Assembly (NCBI RefSeq): GCF_018966525.1
Contig: NZ_CP076607.1
Location: 62,001-126,000, forward strand
DNA: 64,000 nt
Direction: 5' to 3'
Source of the DNA: Paenibacillus sophorae
Lineage (GTDB): Bacteria; Bacillota; Bacilli; Paenibacillales; Paenibacillaceae
The notes beneath the pieces are model-generated. The model searched no databases, was not told the DNA's origin, and saw nothing but the letters and a program-made list of their open reading frames with translations. Of this stretch, positions 21,719 to 30,117 are shown piece after piece (the stretch's first letter is position 1; every line of letters starts with the position of its first letter). The position numbers and the translations under genes were made by a program.

Positions 21719-23743
21719 TCAGGACGGCGCTCCGCCATCCAGCAGCCGGATCAGCTCGGTCTCATCGTCGATGACCGGAATTCCGAGCTGCTGCGCTTTG
21801 GCCAGCTTGCTGCCGGCTTTCTCTCCGGCAATGACAAGATCGGTCTTCTTCGAGACACTGCCGGTCACTTTGGCGCCCAGCGCTTCCAGTCTCTCCGCCG
21901 CTTCCTCACGGGTCAACTGCTGCAGCGATCCGGTAAGCACCACTGTTTTGCCGCTGAAGAAGGAATCGCTTGCGACCGGAGCCGGCGCTTCCGGCGCCTG
22001 GGCCTGAACGCCCAAATCAAGCAGGCGGCGGATGCCATTAACGACGAACGGATCGGCAAAAAAGGAAACGATGCTCTCAGCCACAATGCCGCCGATATCG
22101 GGCAGCGCCGAGAGCTCCTCCGCGCTCGCCGTCATAACGGCGTTCAGATCGCGGAAATGGTCGGCCAGCATCCTGGTCGTCGCCTTGCCAGTATTCGGGA
22201 TGCCCAGCGCGTACAGGAAGGATGCAAGTTCCCGCCCCTTGCTCTCTTCGAGCGCCTGAAGAAGATTGGTAGCCTTTTTCTCGCCGAACCTCTCCAGCTT
22301 CACCAGCTGCTCCAGCGTCAGCTCATAGAGATCCGCGGGCTCGCGGACGTTAAGCTCCTCGTACAGCTGCCCCGCCGTCTTGTCGCTGAAGGTTTCGATG
22401 TCCATCGCGTCCCTGGAGGAATAATGGGTAATCCGCGCAACGATCTGCGGCTTGCAGTTCAGCTTATTGTTGCAGAACAGATGCGCTCCCCGTATTTCCA
22501 GCGGTGAACCGCAAGCCGGGCATTGCTCGGGATAAATGATCTCCCCGCCGTCCTTCTCTTCGGTCACCTTCCCTAGAATTTCCGGTATGACGTCATTGGA
22601 ACGGCGGATGAAGACACGCGTCCCGAGCGCATGCTTCAGATTCTTCCGCTCAATGTCGCCGATATTGTTAAGCGTACAGTTCTGAACGGTAACACCGGCC
22701 AGCTCTACCGGCTCGACCCGGGCCAGTGGCGTCACTTTGCCGGTCCGGCCCACATTCCAGATGACCGATTCCAGAATGGTGGTCGTCTCCTCCGCTTCGA
22801 ACTTGTAGGCGACCGCCCAGCGGGGGAACTTGTCCGTATAACCGAGCACTTCGCGAATACGGAAATCGGTAATTTTGATGACCACGCCGTCGATCAGGTA
22901 GTCCAGCTTGGAGCGGCCCTCCTCAATTTCGGCCAACTGCTCCGACACTTCGTCGAAGTTGTCGAAGTAGGCCAGATAAGGATTGACCTTGAACTGATTG
23001 TCGCGTAAGAACTGCATCATTTCCTGGTGGTCATGGAATTCTACGCCTTCCGAGTAGCCGACATTGTAGAAAAAGGCATTCAGTCTCCGCTCCGCCGTCA
23101 GCTTCGGATTCAGGTTGCGCAGTGCTCCGGCCGCGCCGTTGCGCGCATTCTTCAGCGGTTCTGCCGCCTTCTTGTTGTAGTCCGCGAGCACCGACAAATT
23201 CATGATGCCCTCGCCCTGCACCTCAATGACGCCTTCCTTGAACGGTATCGTCAGCGGAACGGATTTGATCGTCTTTACCTGCGCCAGAATACCTTCGCCC
23301 GTAACGCCGTTGCCCCGCGTGGAAGCCTGAACCAGCCTCCCGTCACGGTAAGTCAGGTTCAGCGTCAGACCGTCGAATTTCAGCTCCACGGCATAGCGGG
23401 GCTCCGGAAGAGGCTGCTCGGGATTCTTGCTGTTATAGTCATTTACCAGCCGAAGAACCCGGGCGTTCCAACTGCGGAGCTGTTCAATATTCTGCGCTTT
23501 GTCGAGGCTCCACAGCGGTGCGAGGTGCCGGTGCGGGACAAAGCCCTTCAGCAGGTCGCCGCCGACGCGCTGGGTCGGCGAATCGGGCAGTATGAAGCCG
23601 CTCTCCGCCTCAAGGGAGGCGAGCTTGTCGTACAGGGCGTCGTATTCCTTGTCGCTGATGAGCGGCGCATCCAGCGTATAGTAATGATAGTTATATTTAT
23701 TCAGCTCCGCCACAAGCTCTTCCATCGTATGCATTGCATCCAT
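21719..23743 (-). CDS. ligA: NAD-dependent DNA ligase
   Basis: The 674-residue ligase has the adenylation domain with catalytic Lys122 in AVELKFDG, the NGAAGALRNLNPKLT region, LDYLIDGVVIK, and GRTGKVTPLA. It then has an OB-fold, the four-Cys zinc finger (CPACGSPL then CNNKLNC), helix-hairpin-helix repeats, and a C-terminal BRCT domain (FSGKTVVLTGSLQQLTREEA). The start is taken at ATG 23743 (MDAMHTMEEL) because GGAGGG lies 11 nt upstream; in-frame ATGs at 23770 and 23734 are alternatives. It follows pcrA, the standard Firmicute order. Several motifs differ from textbook LigA (PLWSLDKAQN instead of a MLSLDN-type motif, and VQGEG instead of VRGEV), which is typical of an alternative lineage. Confidence 0.95.
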   Translation of the reverse strand: MDAMHTMEELVAELNKYNYHYYTLDAPLISDKEYDALYDKLASLEAESGFILPDSPTQRVGGDLLKGFVPHRHLAPLWSLDKAQNIEQLRSWNARVLRLVNDYNSKNPEQPLPEPRYAVELKFDGLTLNLTYRDGRLVQASTRGNGVTGEGILAQVKTIKSVPLTIPFKEGVIEVQGEGIMNLSVLADYNKKAAEPLKNARNGAAGALRNLNPKLTAERRLNAFFYNVGYSEGVEFHDHQEMMQFLRDNQFKVNPYLAYFDNFDEVSEQLAEIEEGRSKLDYLIDGVVIKITDFRIREVLGYTDKFPRWAVAYKFEAEETTTILESVIWNVGRTGKVTPLARVEPVELAGVTVQNCTLNNIGDIERKNLKHALGTRVFIRRSNDVIPEILGKVTEEKDGGEIIYPEQCPACGSPLEIRGAHLFCNNKLNCKPQIVARITHYSSRDAMDIETFSDKTAGQLYEELNVREPADLYELTLEQLVKLERFGEKKATNLLQALEESKGRELASFLYALGIPNTGKATTRMLADHFRDLNAVMTASAEELSALPDIGGIVAESIVSFFADPFVVNGIRRLLDLGVQAQAPEAPAPVASDSFFSGKTVVLTGSLQQLTREEAAERLEALGAKVTGSVSKKTDLVIAGEKAGSKLAKAQQLGIPVIDDETELIRLLDGGAPS

Positions 23744-23873
23744 GCTTGAGACATCCCTCCGCCATACCAAATAGTTTCCTTATTCTTCAGCCTGATCCAA
23801 AAGCCGGTTCTTTAATCGCCGGGCGGCGGCTCGCATGCTCTATGCCGGAGCCGTACCATCCACAGCCGAACCC

Positions 23874-26222
23874 TTACTCCACCTTGGTGATCGGCGCAAA
23901 TCCGGCAAGCAGCCGTTTCACGCCCACCGGCGCAGGGAAAGCGATCTGCAGCTCCATGTCGTTGCCGCTGCCTTTCACGGCGACAATGGTGCCGACGCCC
24001 CATTTGCCGTGCGAGACCTTGTCGCCCGCCTTGAAATCGGCGGACGCTCCTCCACTCGCCGGGCGGGCCGCAGCCCCGCCCGAGGTCACGGTCACGCGGC
24101 TGCGGCCCGCCGCCGCGGACGCCGAAGCGCCGCCATAGCCTGCAGCGGCGCCCGGCGATGAGGCGGCGGCTCCGCCCCGTCCGCCGCCGAAATTGCTGCG
24201 GCCGCCTGCGCCGAAGCCGCGGCCGCCATAGGCTCCTCCCGCCTCGCTGCCCCGGCGGAAGCGGTCGTGGGTCATGACGGTGTCTTCCTTGAGTTCCTCC
24301 GGAATCTCGTCCAGGAAGCGGGACGGCGGGTTGGCCGTCGTCCGCCCGAACAGCGTGCGCGCCCGCGCGCAGGAGAGGAACAGCTGCTTCTCGGCGCGGG
24401 TAATGCCCACATACGCCAGCCGCCGCTCTTCTTCCAGCTCATCATTGTCCTGGAAGGCGCGGCTGTGCGGGAATACCCCTTCTTCCATGCCGACGATGAA
24501 CACGACCGAAAACTCCAGCCCCTTCGCGCTGTGCATCGTCATAAGCACAACAGCGTCGCTGCGGTCTTCGTCCGCATCGTTCATACTGTCGATGTCGGCG
24601 ATCAGGGCAAGATCAGTCAGGAAGGACACGAGCGATTTGTCCTCATTATTTTTCTCAAACTCCATCGTTACCGACAAGAACTCGTCGATATTCTCCAAGC
24701 GGGAGCGTGATTCGATCGTGTTCTCCTTCTGCAGTTCCAGCTTGTACTGCGACATTTCCAGCACCTTCTCCGTCAGCTCCGTCACTGATAGAAATTCCAC
24801 CATCCGGTGGAGCGCCAGAATCATGTCGTAGAACTCGACCAGCCCGTTCCGCGTCCGTCCGGCAAATCCCAGGTCGTCCACCGTTTCCAGCACGCGGAAG
24901 ATGGAGACGCCCCGGGATGCCGCCGCGTCGGCAAGCTTGGCGACCGTCGTGTCGCCGAGTCCTCTTTTGGGAACATTGATCACCCGGGTCAGGCTGATAT
25001 CGTCGTCGGGATTGGACAGCAGCCGCAGGTAAGCGAGCAGGTCCTTGATTTCTTTGCGGTCGTAGAACTTAATGCCCCCGACAATTTGGTAAGGAATATC
25101 CGATTTAATGAGAATTTCCTCTATCACCCGCGACTGCGCGTTGGTCCGGTACAGAATCGCATGATCCTGGTACGACTTTCCTTTTTTCACATTCTTGCTG
25201 ATTTCTCCGGATACAAAATAGCCCTCGTCATGCTCGGAATCGGCCCGGTACACCTTGATCTTCGGCCCTTCCTCCGAATCCGTCCACAGCTTCTTCGGCT
25301 TGCGTCCGGTATTCAGCGCGATAACACCGTTGGCGGCGTTCAGAATGTTCGAGGTCGAGCGGTAGTTCTGCTCTAGCAAAATGACTTTGGCTTCCGGGTA
25401 GTCTTCCTCAAAGTTGAGAATGTTGGTGATGTCGGCGCCGCGCCAGCGGTAGATCGACTGGTCGCTGTCGCCCACGACGCAAATATTGTGATGGCTGTCA
25501 GCCAGCATGCGGCAGAGCATGTACTGCGCCCGGTTCGTATCCTGATATTCGTCCACATGAATGTACTTAAATTTCCGCTGGTAGAAATCCAGCACCTCAG
25601 GCACTTCCTTGAACAGCTGGATCGTCGTCATGATCAGATCGTCGAAATCGAGCGAGTTGTTACTTTTGAGCTTTTTTTGGTACATTGTGTATATTTTGGC
25701 AACGAGTCCTTCAAAATAATCCCCGATCTTCATCTCGTACTGAGCAGGCGTCACCAGTTCGTTCTTGGCTGTGCTGATCATCGACTGCACCGCCTTCGGC
25801 TCGAACTTCTTCGTGTCGATATTCAGTTCCTTCATGCAAGCGCGGATAACGGAAAGCTGGTCCGTAGAATCCAGAATCGAGAAATTGGATGTAAACCCGA
25901 TCCGTTCTATATCCTTCCGCAGGATCCGGACGCACATGGAGTGGAACGTCGATACCCAAATATCACGGCCTTCCGGGCCTACGAGCTTGGACACCCGTTC
26001 CTGCATTTCTCTTGCCGCCTTGTTCGTGAATGTAATGGCAAGAATCGCCCAAGGCGGAGCCTTTCGATTGGCAATCAGCCAGGCGATACGGTGGGTCAGC
26101 ACCCTTGTCTTGCCGCTCCCCGCTCCGGCCATGATAAGCAGCGGACCGTCGGTCGCCTCGACCGCCTGGCGCTGGGGAGGATTGAGCCGGCTTACGGCAT
26201 CTTGTATGTTAACAGATTGCAT
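23874..26222 (-). CDS. pcrA: ATP-dependent DNA helicase PcrA/UvrD
   Basis: This superfamily 1A 3'-5' helicase of 782 residues acts in excision repair and plasmid replication. Visible motifs are Q-motif LNPPQRQAVEA, Walker A GAGSGKTRVLTHR, motif Ia TFTNKAA, motif II VDEYQDTNRAQ, motif III GDSDQSIYRWRGAD, motif V TMHSAKGLEF and motif VI YVGITRAEKQLFL. A Gly/Ala/Arg-rich linker (about residues 648-720) precedes a C-terminal Tudor-like domain (VSHGKWGVGTIVAV) that binds RNA polymerase in relatives. ATG 26222 (MQSVNIQ) is chosen because AAAGGGG lies 10 nt upstream. It follows pcrB and precedes ligA. Confidence 0.95.
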   Translation of the reverse strand: MQSVNIQDAVSRLNPPQRQAVEATDGPLLIMAGAGSGKTRVLTHRIAWLIANRKAPPWAILAITFTNKAAREMQERVSKLVGPEGRDIWVSTFHSMCVRILRKDIERIGFTSNFSILDSTDQLSVIRACMKELNIDTKKFEPKAVQSMISTAKNELVTPAQYEMKIGDYFEGLVAKIYTMYQKKLKSNNSLDFDDLIMTTIQLFKEVPEVLDFYQRKFKYIHVDEYQDTNRAQYMLCRMLADSHHNICVVGDSDQSIYRWRGADITNILNFEEDYPEAKVILLEQNYRSTSNILNAANGVIALNTGRKPKKLWTDSEEGPKIKVYRADSEHDEGYFVSGEISKNVKKGKSYQDHAILYRTNAQSRVIEEILIKSDIPYQIVGGIKFYDRKEIKDLLAYLRLLSNPDDDISLTRVINVPKRGLGDTTVAKLADAAASRGVSIFRVLETVDDLGFAGRTRNGLVEFYDMILALHRMVEFLSVTELTEKVLEMSQYKLELQKENTIESRSRLENIDEFLSVTMEFEKNNEDKSLVSFLTDLALIADIDSMNDADEDRSDAVVLMTMHSAKGLEFSVVFIVGMEEGVFPHSRAFQDNDELEEERRLAYVGITRAEKQLFLSCARARTLFGRTTANPPSRFLDEIPEELKEDTVMTHDRFRRGSEAGGAYGGRGFGAGGRSNFGGGRGGAAASSPGAAAGYGGASASAAAGRSRVTVTSGGAAARPASGGASADFKAGDKVSHGKWGVGTIVAVKGSGNDMELQIAFPAPVGVKRLLAGFAPITKVE

Positions 26223-26268
26223 GTAGGGCATGCCCCTTTCCAATAGCTTAAATCGCTTATTTCATTGA

Positions 26269-26288
26269 GTGGTTCTGAACAGAACCAC
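26269..26288. other. Perfect hairpin between pcrB and pcrA
   Basis: GTGGTTCT and AGAACCAC flank a GAAC loop. No T-tract follows on either strand, so it is more likely an mRNA processing or stability element than a terminator. Confidence 0.5.
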
Positions 26289-26292
26289 TACA

Positions 26293-27009
26293 TTATTCAC
26301 TAGATAGCAGCGTCTGTTTAACCGCCTTGACTGTCGATAGGGCCCGCCCAATATCGGTATAAATGATGTTGCCCACGACGACTGTATCGGCAAGAGAGGC
26401 CGCAAGCTTCGCTTGATCCGGTCCGGTAACTCCACCGCCGTAGAAGAGACGCGCATGGCCTACGGCTTCACGCACGGCTTTCATTGTCTCCACATCTCCA
26501 AAGCTGCCGCTGTATTCCAGATAGACGATGGGCAGCGTCATGAGCTTATCGGCAATATGCGCATAAGCGGCCGCTCCGTCTGCTGACAACCCCGTGTCCG
26601 CACCGGTCAGACGGGCCACGGCGGAACTTTCGTTCAGCACAATATAACCCTCGGTCAGCAGCAGCTCCCAGGGGATAAAATCGCCGTAGCGCTCGACGGC
26701 TCTTCGGTGGTGGCCGATAATCCATGCCGGATCGGATGCATTCAGCACCATCGGAATCATATAGGCGTCAAAGCCGGGCACGACGGCGGACAGATCGGAT
26801 ACCTCCAAGATGCACGGTACACCGTACTGCTGTATTCCGGACATCAGGCGGGCGGTATTGTCATAGGTGATGCCTGTAGAGCCACCTACCATAATCGCAT
26901 CCGTTCCAGACTGACAAACCGCCCTTAGGTCTTCTTCGCTAATCGCGCGGTCCGGGTCCAGCTTGAATACATGGCGCCAGGTCTCAATCATTTGTCGTAC
27001 CACAGTCAT
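26293..27009 (-). CDS. pcrB: Heptaprenylglyceryl phosphate synthase (PcrB)
   Basis: The 238-residue TIM-barrel prenyltransferase transfers a heptaprenyl group to sn-glycerol-1-phosphate, making an archaea-like ether lipid precursor in Firmicutes. Typical motifs are KLDPDRAISEEDL near the N-terminus, MVGGSTGITYDN, YLEYSGSFGD, FYGGGVTGPDQA and VVGNIIY, the last two forming the phosphate-binding site. AAGGA lies 9 nt before the ATG. It heads the pcrB-pcrA-ligA cluster and has a good promoter upstream. Confidence 0.94.
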   Translation of the reverse strand: MTVVRQMIETWRHVFKLDPDRAISEEDLRAVCQSGTDAIMVGGSTGITYDNTARLMSGIQQYGVPCILEVSDLSAVVPGFDAYMIPMVLNASDPAWIIGHHRRAVERYGDFIPWELLLTEGYIVLNESSAVARLTGADTGLSADGAAAYAHIADKLMTLPIVYLEYSGSFGDVETMKAVREAVGHARLFYGGGVTGPDQAKLAASLADTVVVGNIIYTDIGRALSTVKAVKQTLLSSE

Positions 27010-27077
27010 AATCTTTCATCCTTATTCGGTTTAAATGAATTGGCCGCTCTTCAGCAGCCGCGCTTATTGCTTCTTAT

Positions 27078-27107
27078 ATGTTAAAATAGCCGGACTGGGC
27101 GTGTCAA
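27078..27107 (-). promoter_or_regulatory. Promoter of the pcrB-pcrA-ligA operon
   Basis: A perfect TTGACA (27102-27107) is separated by 18 nt from TAACAT (27078-27083) on the minus strand. It lies about 70 nt before the pcrB start. Confidence 0.75.
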
Positions 27108-27210
27108 TTTAAAGAAGCAGAAAATACGAACATTTTTTCGCTTTTTTTCCGTCACACAGGATATGGGCGCGTTCTGCTTCATGTATAGCATTCCTTTGGC
27201 AGCCGGTGTG

Positions 27211-27256
27211 AAAAAATAATTCCCCGCCCCGCCTTGTAAGCGGCGGAAGCGGGGAA
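27211..27256 (-). terminator. Terminator after the sugar transferase gene
   Basis: On the minus strand TTCCCCGC-TT-CCGCC pairs with GGCGG-G-GCGGGGAA, followed by TTATTTTTT. It ends the 31106-27279 gene group. Confidence 0.9.
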
Positions 27257-27278
27257 AGAGATGTATGATAGCCTCAGG

Positions 27279-28685
27279 TTAGTATGCATTTTTATTGATG
27301 AAGCCGTTGCGGATCGTTTTGAAAATAATCCGGATATCAAATAGCAGCGACCAGTTCTCGATATAGAAAATATCATGCTTGATCCGGTCCTCAATCGAGG
27401 TGTCGCCGCGCAGGCCGTTGCTCTGCGCCCAGCCGGTAATTCCGGGACGCACATGGTGCTTGACCATATATTTCGGAATTTCTCCCTTGAACTGCTCCAC
27501 GTAATAGGGGCGTTCCGGACGTGGACCGACCACGCTCATATGGCCCATCAGCACGTTGAAGAACTGCGGAAGCTCATCTAGGCTCGTCTTGCGGATAAAC
27601 GACCCAAACCGGGTGCGGCGCGGATCATGCTCCGTACTCCAGCCCGTATCCTCCTCGTTGTCCCGCTGCATTTTCATCGAGCGGAATTTGTACATCATGA
27701 ACGTCCGGCGGTTAAGTCCCACCCGCTCCTGCCGGAAAATCACCGGTCCCGGCGAAGTCAGCTTCACTCCAAGCGCCACAATCAGCATAATTGGACCCAT
27801 CACTACAATGGCGAATAGCGAGAATATAATATCGAACAACCGCTTGGCCATCCGGTTAGCCGTCATGTCCAGCGGGATGTCGCGCACATTGATCATCGGC
27901 AGCCCGGCAAAATTATCGAAGTACGGACGCGCAGGCAGATAATCGAAGAAATCCGGAATGATCAGCGTGCGGACCCCGGCTTTTTCACAGGTCGCGATAA
28001 TGGCGGGAAACTTATGATGCACATCGAGCGGCAGAGCGAGAACCACCTCGTCGATCAGCATCGTCTCCAGCATAGCCGGCAGCTCGTCGAGCTTGCCGAG
28101 AATCGGCTTGTAGCGCTGGGAGTCGAGGGTATCCCAACTTTGGTAATCATCCAGAAACCCGATAATCTCATAACCGAGCTCGGGGTACTGGGCGAGATTA
28201 TCGTAAATTCTTCTGCCCAGCGTACCCGCCCCGAGAATGAGCACAAACTGGCGGTTGAACCCTTTTTCCCGGAAAGACTTCAGCATCTTCTTCAGCACAT
28301 ACCGGTACAGCATGGTTGAGAGCATAATCGTGCCGATATATATAGTCAAATACTGACGGGAAATATCGATTTCTCTTACAAAATACATCAGGCCAAGCAG
28401 GATGAAGATACCCATTACATGCACTTGGAAAATCTTCAGGAACTCATCGGCAAACCGCTTCTTCCGTTTGGGCATATACAGCGTGAGCAGGATACCGATC
28501 AGCACGGCGATTGTGCCATAAATCAAGCTCCAGTAAGCATACGATTCCACCGGCATATGATTTTCGTAAGGCATCCAGTCACTCTTGAACTTGAGCCACC
28601 AGGAGAACAGAAAGGCAGCCTGAATGATAATAAAGTCGGCGACCATATAAAGCTGTGTCAAAAACCGCTGATTGCGGCGGATCAT
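27279..28685 (-). CDS. Undecaprenyl-phosphate sugar-1-phosphate transferase (WcaJ/WbaP type)
   Basis: The 468-residue polyprenyl glycosylphosphotransferase starts glycan assembly on the lipid carrier. The N-terminus has four membrane helices (about 10-125), then a CoA-binding/Rossmann-like middle domain (LILGAGTLGRRIYDNL), and the C-terminal catalytic domain begins with a membrane helix (KRLFDIIFSLFAIVVMGP) followed by PGPVIFRQERVG, MYKFRSM and the RRTRFGSFIRKTSLDELPQF block with catalytic acidic residues, and GPRPERP. Its start overlaps the stop of the upstream glycosyltransferase by 4 bases. The sugar (glucose, galactose or other) is not certain. It most likely starts the glycan assembled by the rest of this locus. 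Confidence 0.92.
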   Translation of the reverse strand: MIRRNQRFLTQLYMVADFIIIQAAFLFSWWLKFKSDWMPYENHMPVESYAYWSLIYGTIAVLIGILLTLYMPKRKKRFADEFLKIFQVHVMGIFILLGLMYFVREIDISRQYLTIYIGTIMLSTMLYRYVLKKMLKSFREKGFNRQFVLILGAGTLGRRIYDNLAQYPELGYEIIGFLDDYQSWDTLDSQRYKPILGKLDELPAMLETMLIDEVVLALPLDVHHKFPAIIATCEKAGVRTLIIPDFFDYLPARPYFDNFAGLPMINVRDIPLDMTANRMAKRLFDIIFSLFAIVVMGPIMLIVALGVKLTSPGPVIFRQERVGLNRRTFMMYKFRSMKMQRDNEEDTGWSTEHDPRRTRFGSFIRKTSLDELPQFFNVLMGHMSVVGPRPERPYYVEQFKGEIPKYMVKHHVRPGITGWAQSNGLRGDTSIEDRIKHDIFYIENWSLLFDIRIIFKTIRNGFINKNAY

Positions 28686-29635
28686 AATCTCACCTCGGCA
28701 TTCGATTCGGAACGCGCTCCGGCTTCGCCCGCAGCAGAGAGGCTCGGCACAGGCACTTGCTTCCGCCGTCCCAACGTCAGAGCATTGCGTACAAGGACTG
28801 CGGCAAGCTTAACGCCTACCCCTACGTATACGGCCCCATTTACCAGAAAAGAATACTGTTTGCTGTAATGCTTACGGTGAAAGACAATCATGGCGCGGTG
28901 AAATTCATAAATGATCTTAGGCGGTCTTCGCCGTGCGCTGCCGCCCTTCAGATGCACGATAAAAGCTTGGGGATAATAGTAAATCTTCCAGCCCGCTTCC
29001 TTGATCCGGTAACACCAATCGAGATCTTCGCCATACATAAAAAAGGTCTCATCCAATCCGCCGACCTGCTCGATCGTCTCCCGCCTTACCAGCATGAACG
29101 CGCCGACCAGACAGTCGACCTCATATTCCTTGTCAGGGTCAAGATATCCCAATTGGTATCCATTGAACCGCGGGTTGTCGGGAAACAGTCTGCTGAATCC
29201 AAATGCATAATAGAAGGAGGCCGCTGGGGTCGGAAATCCGCGTTTGCATGCCTTATCCAGACTTCCATCCGGCAAAATCACCTTGCAGCCCGAAGCCCCG
29301 AGCTCCGGCCGCCAGTCCATCAAGGAAATCATCGTCTCCAGCGTGTTTCGCTGCACCACCGTATCCGAATTCAGCAGCAGCACATAGCGTCCTGAGGCAA
29401 TCTCCATCCCCTGGTTATTAGCCCGCGCGAATCCGGTATTCTCCTGGTTGGCTATCAGCTTTACTTGCGGGAACCGCTCCCGGATGACTTCTACCAAGTC
29501 GTCAGAAGAATGGTTGTCGATCACAATGATTTCATAGGTATACTGCGTTTCCGAGTCATACACCGACAGCAGACAGTCTACCGTCAAGCGGCACGTATTG
29601 TAATTTACAATGATGATGCTGACATCGATATTCAC
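28682..29635 (-). CDS. GT2 glycosyltransferase, rhamnosyltransferase-like
   Basis: The 317-residue GT-A enzyme has SIIIVNYNTCRLTVDCLLSV at the N-terminus, the NTGFARANNQGM segment, a LLNSDTVV metal-binding region (Asp), and MYGEDLDWCYRIKEAGW, all typical of WbbL-type rhamnosyltransferases. A hydrophobic stretch near residues 265-285 may anchor it. It overlaps the initiating transferase gene by 4 bases, so it may add the second sugar to the lipid carrier. A dTDP-rhamnose donor fits with the rfb genes nearby but is inferred. Confidence 0.88.
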   Translation of the reverse strand: MNIDVSIIIVNYNTCRLTVDCLLSVYDSETQYTYEIIVIDNHSSDDLVEVIRERFPQVKLIANQENTGFARANNQGMEIASGRYVLLLNSDTVVQRNTLETMISLMDWRPELGASGCKVILPDGSLDKACKRGFPTPAASFYYAFGFSRLFPDNPRFNGYQLGYLDPDKEYEVDCLVGAFMLVRRETIEQVGGLDETFFMYGEDLDWCYRIKEAGWKIYYYPQAFIVHLKGGSARRRPPKIIYEFHRAMIVFHRKHYSKQYSFLVNGAVYVGVGVKLAAVLVRNALTLGRRKQVPVPSLSAAGEAGARSESNAEVRL

Positions 29636-29799
29636 TTTTGTTTACGCTCCAGACAAAAATAGTAATCTATCGACAATATTATAGCATAAAACCGCGCTCA
29701 ATAACGGGATGCTCTCAAGTAAGCATTTTGCAAAATGCTGGAGTAAGATCAATACAATATTAGCCTCGCGGGTACTGCCGCATTTCCTGTTCGTTCCTG

Positions 29800-30117
29800 T
29801 TAATCGGGTACGGATTGGGTGCCCTTTTCATTCGTCATTTCGCGATGAAGCCGCAGTTCATGTTCTATAAAAGCCGATACAATGCCGCGATAGATTTGTT
29901 CCATTATATCCGGATCGCCGCCATGCTCCGCAGCTGTTGTCCGTATTTTTGCTATTAACTGCTCCACACGCTGAGGAGCTTTGACGGCGTCGGCATCCTT
30001 TTTGAATGCAGCCGCTTTATTCACGTATAAATGTCTTTCGCACAGCAGCGCCACAATCTGCCGGTCCAGCCTATCAATATTAGCCCTTACCTCTTCGATG
30101 CTTCCGCAAGATTTCAT
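29800..30117 (-). CDS. Chorismate mutase type II family protein
   Basis: The 105-residue all-helical protein resembles the AroQ/PchB family. Arg11, Arg28, Lys39, Arg50 and Glu52 fall at the spacing of the active-site residues of these enzymes, in segments such as NIDRLDRQIVALLCERHLYV and APQRVEQLIAKIR. Length is right for a stand-alone domain. The family catalyses chorismate to prephenate or isochorismate pyruvate-lyase chemistry; which, if any, applies here is open. Its start overlaps the upstream glycosyltransferase stop by 4 bases, an odd neighbourhood for an aromatic-pathway enzyme. Confidence 0.8.
   Translation of the reverse strand: MKSCGSIEEVRANIDRLDRQIVALLCERHLYVNKAAAFKKDADAVKAPQRVEQLIAKIRTTAAEHGGDPDIMEQIYRGIVSAFIEHELRLHREMTNEKGTQSVPD

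Noticed and set aside
22631..23749. Plus-strand open frames of 125 and 240 codons opposite ligA
   Set aside because: They are antisense to a clear ligA reading frame with intact motifs. GC-rich codon use creates such shadows, and no RBS or promoter supports them.
25488..26246. 252-codon plus-strand frame opposite pcrA
   Set aside because: Antisense to the helicase motif region and of no recognisable family.
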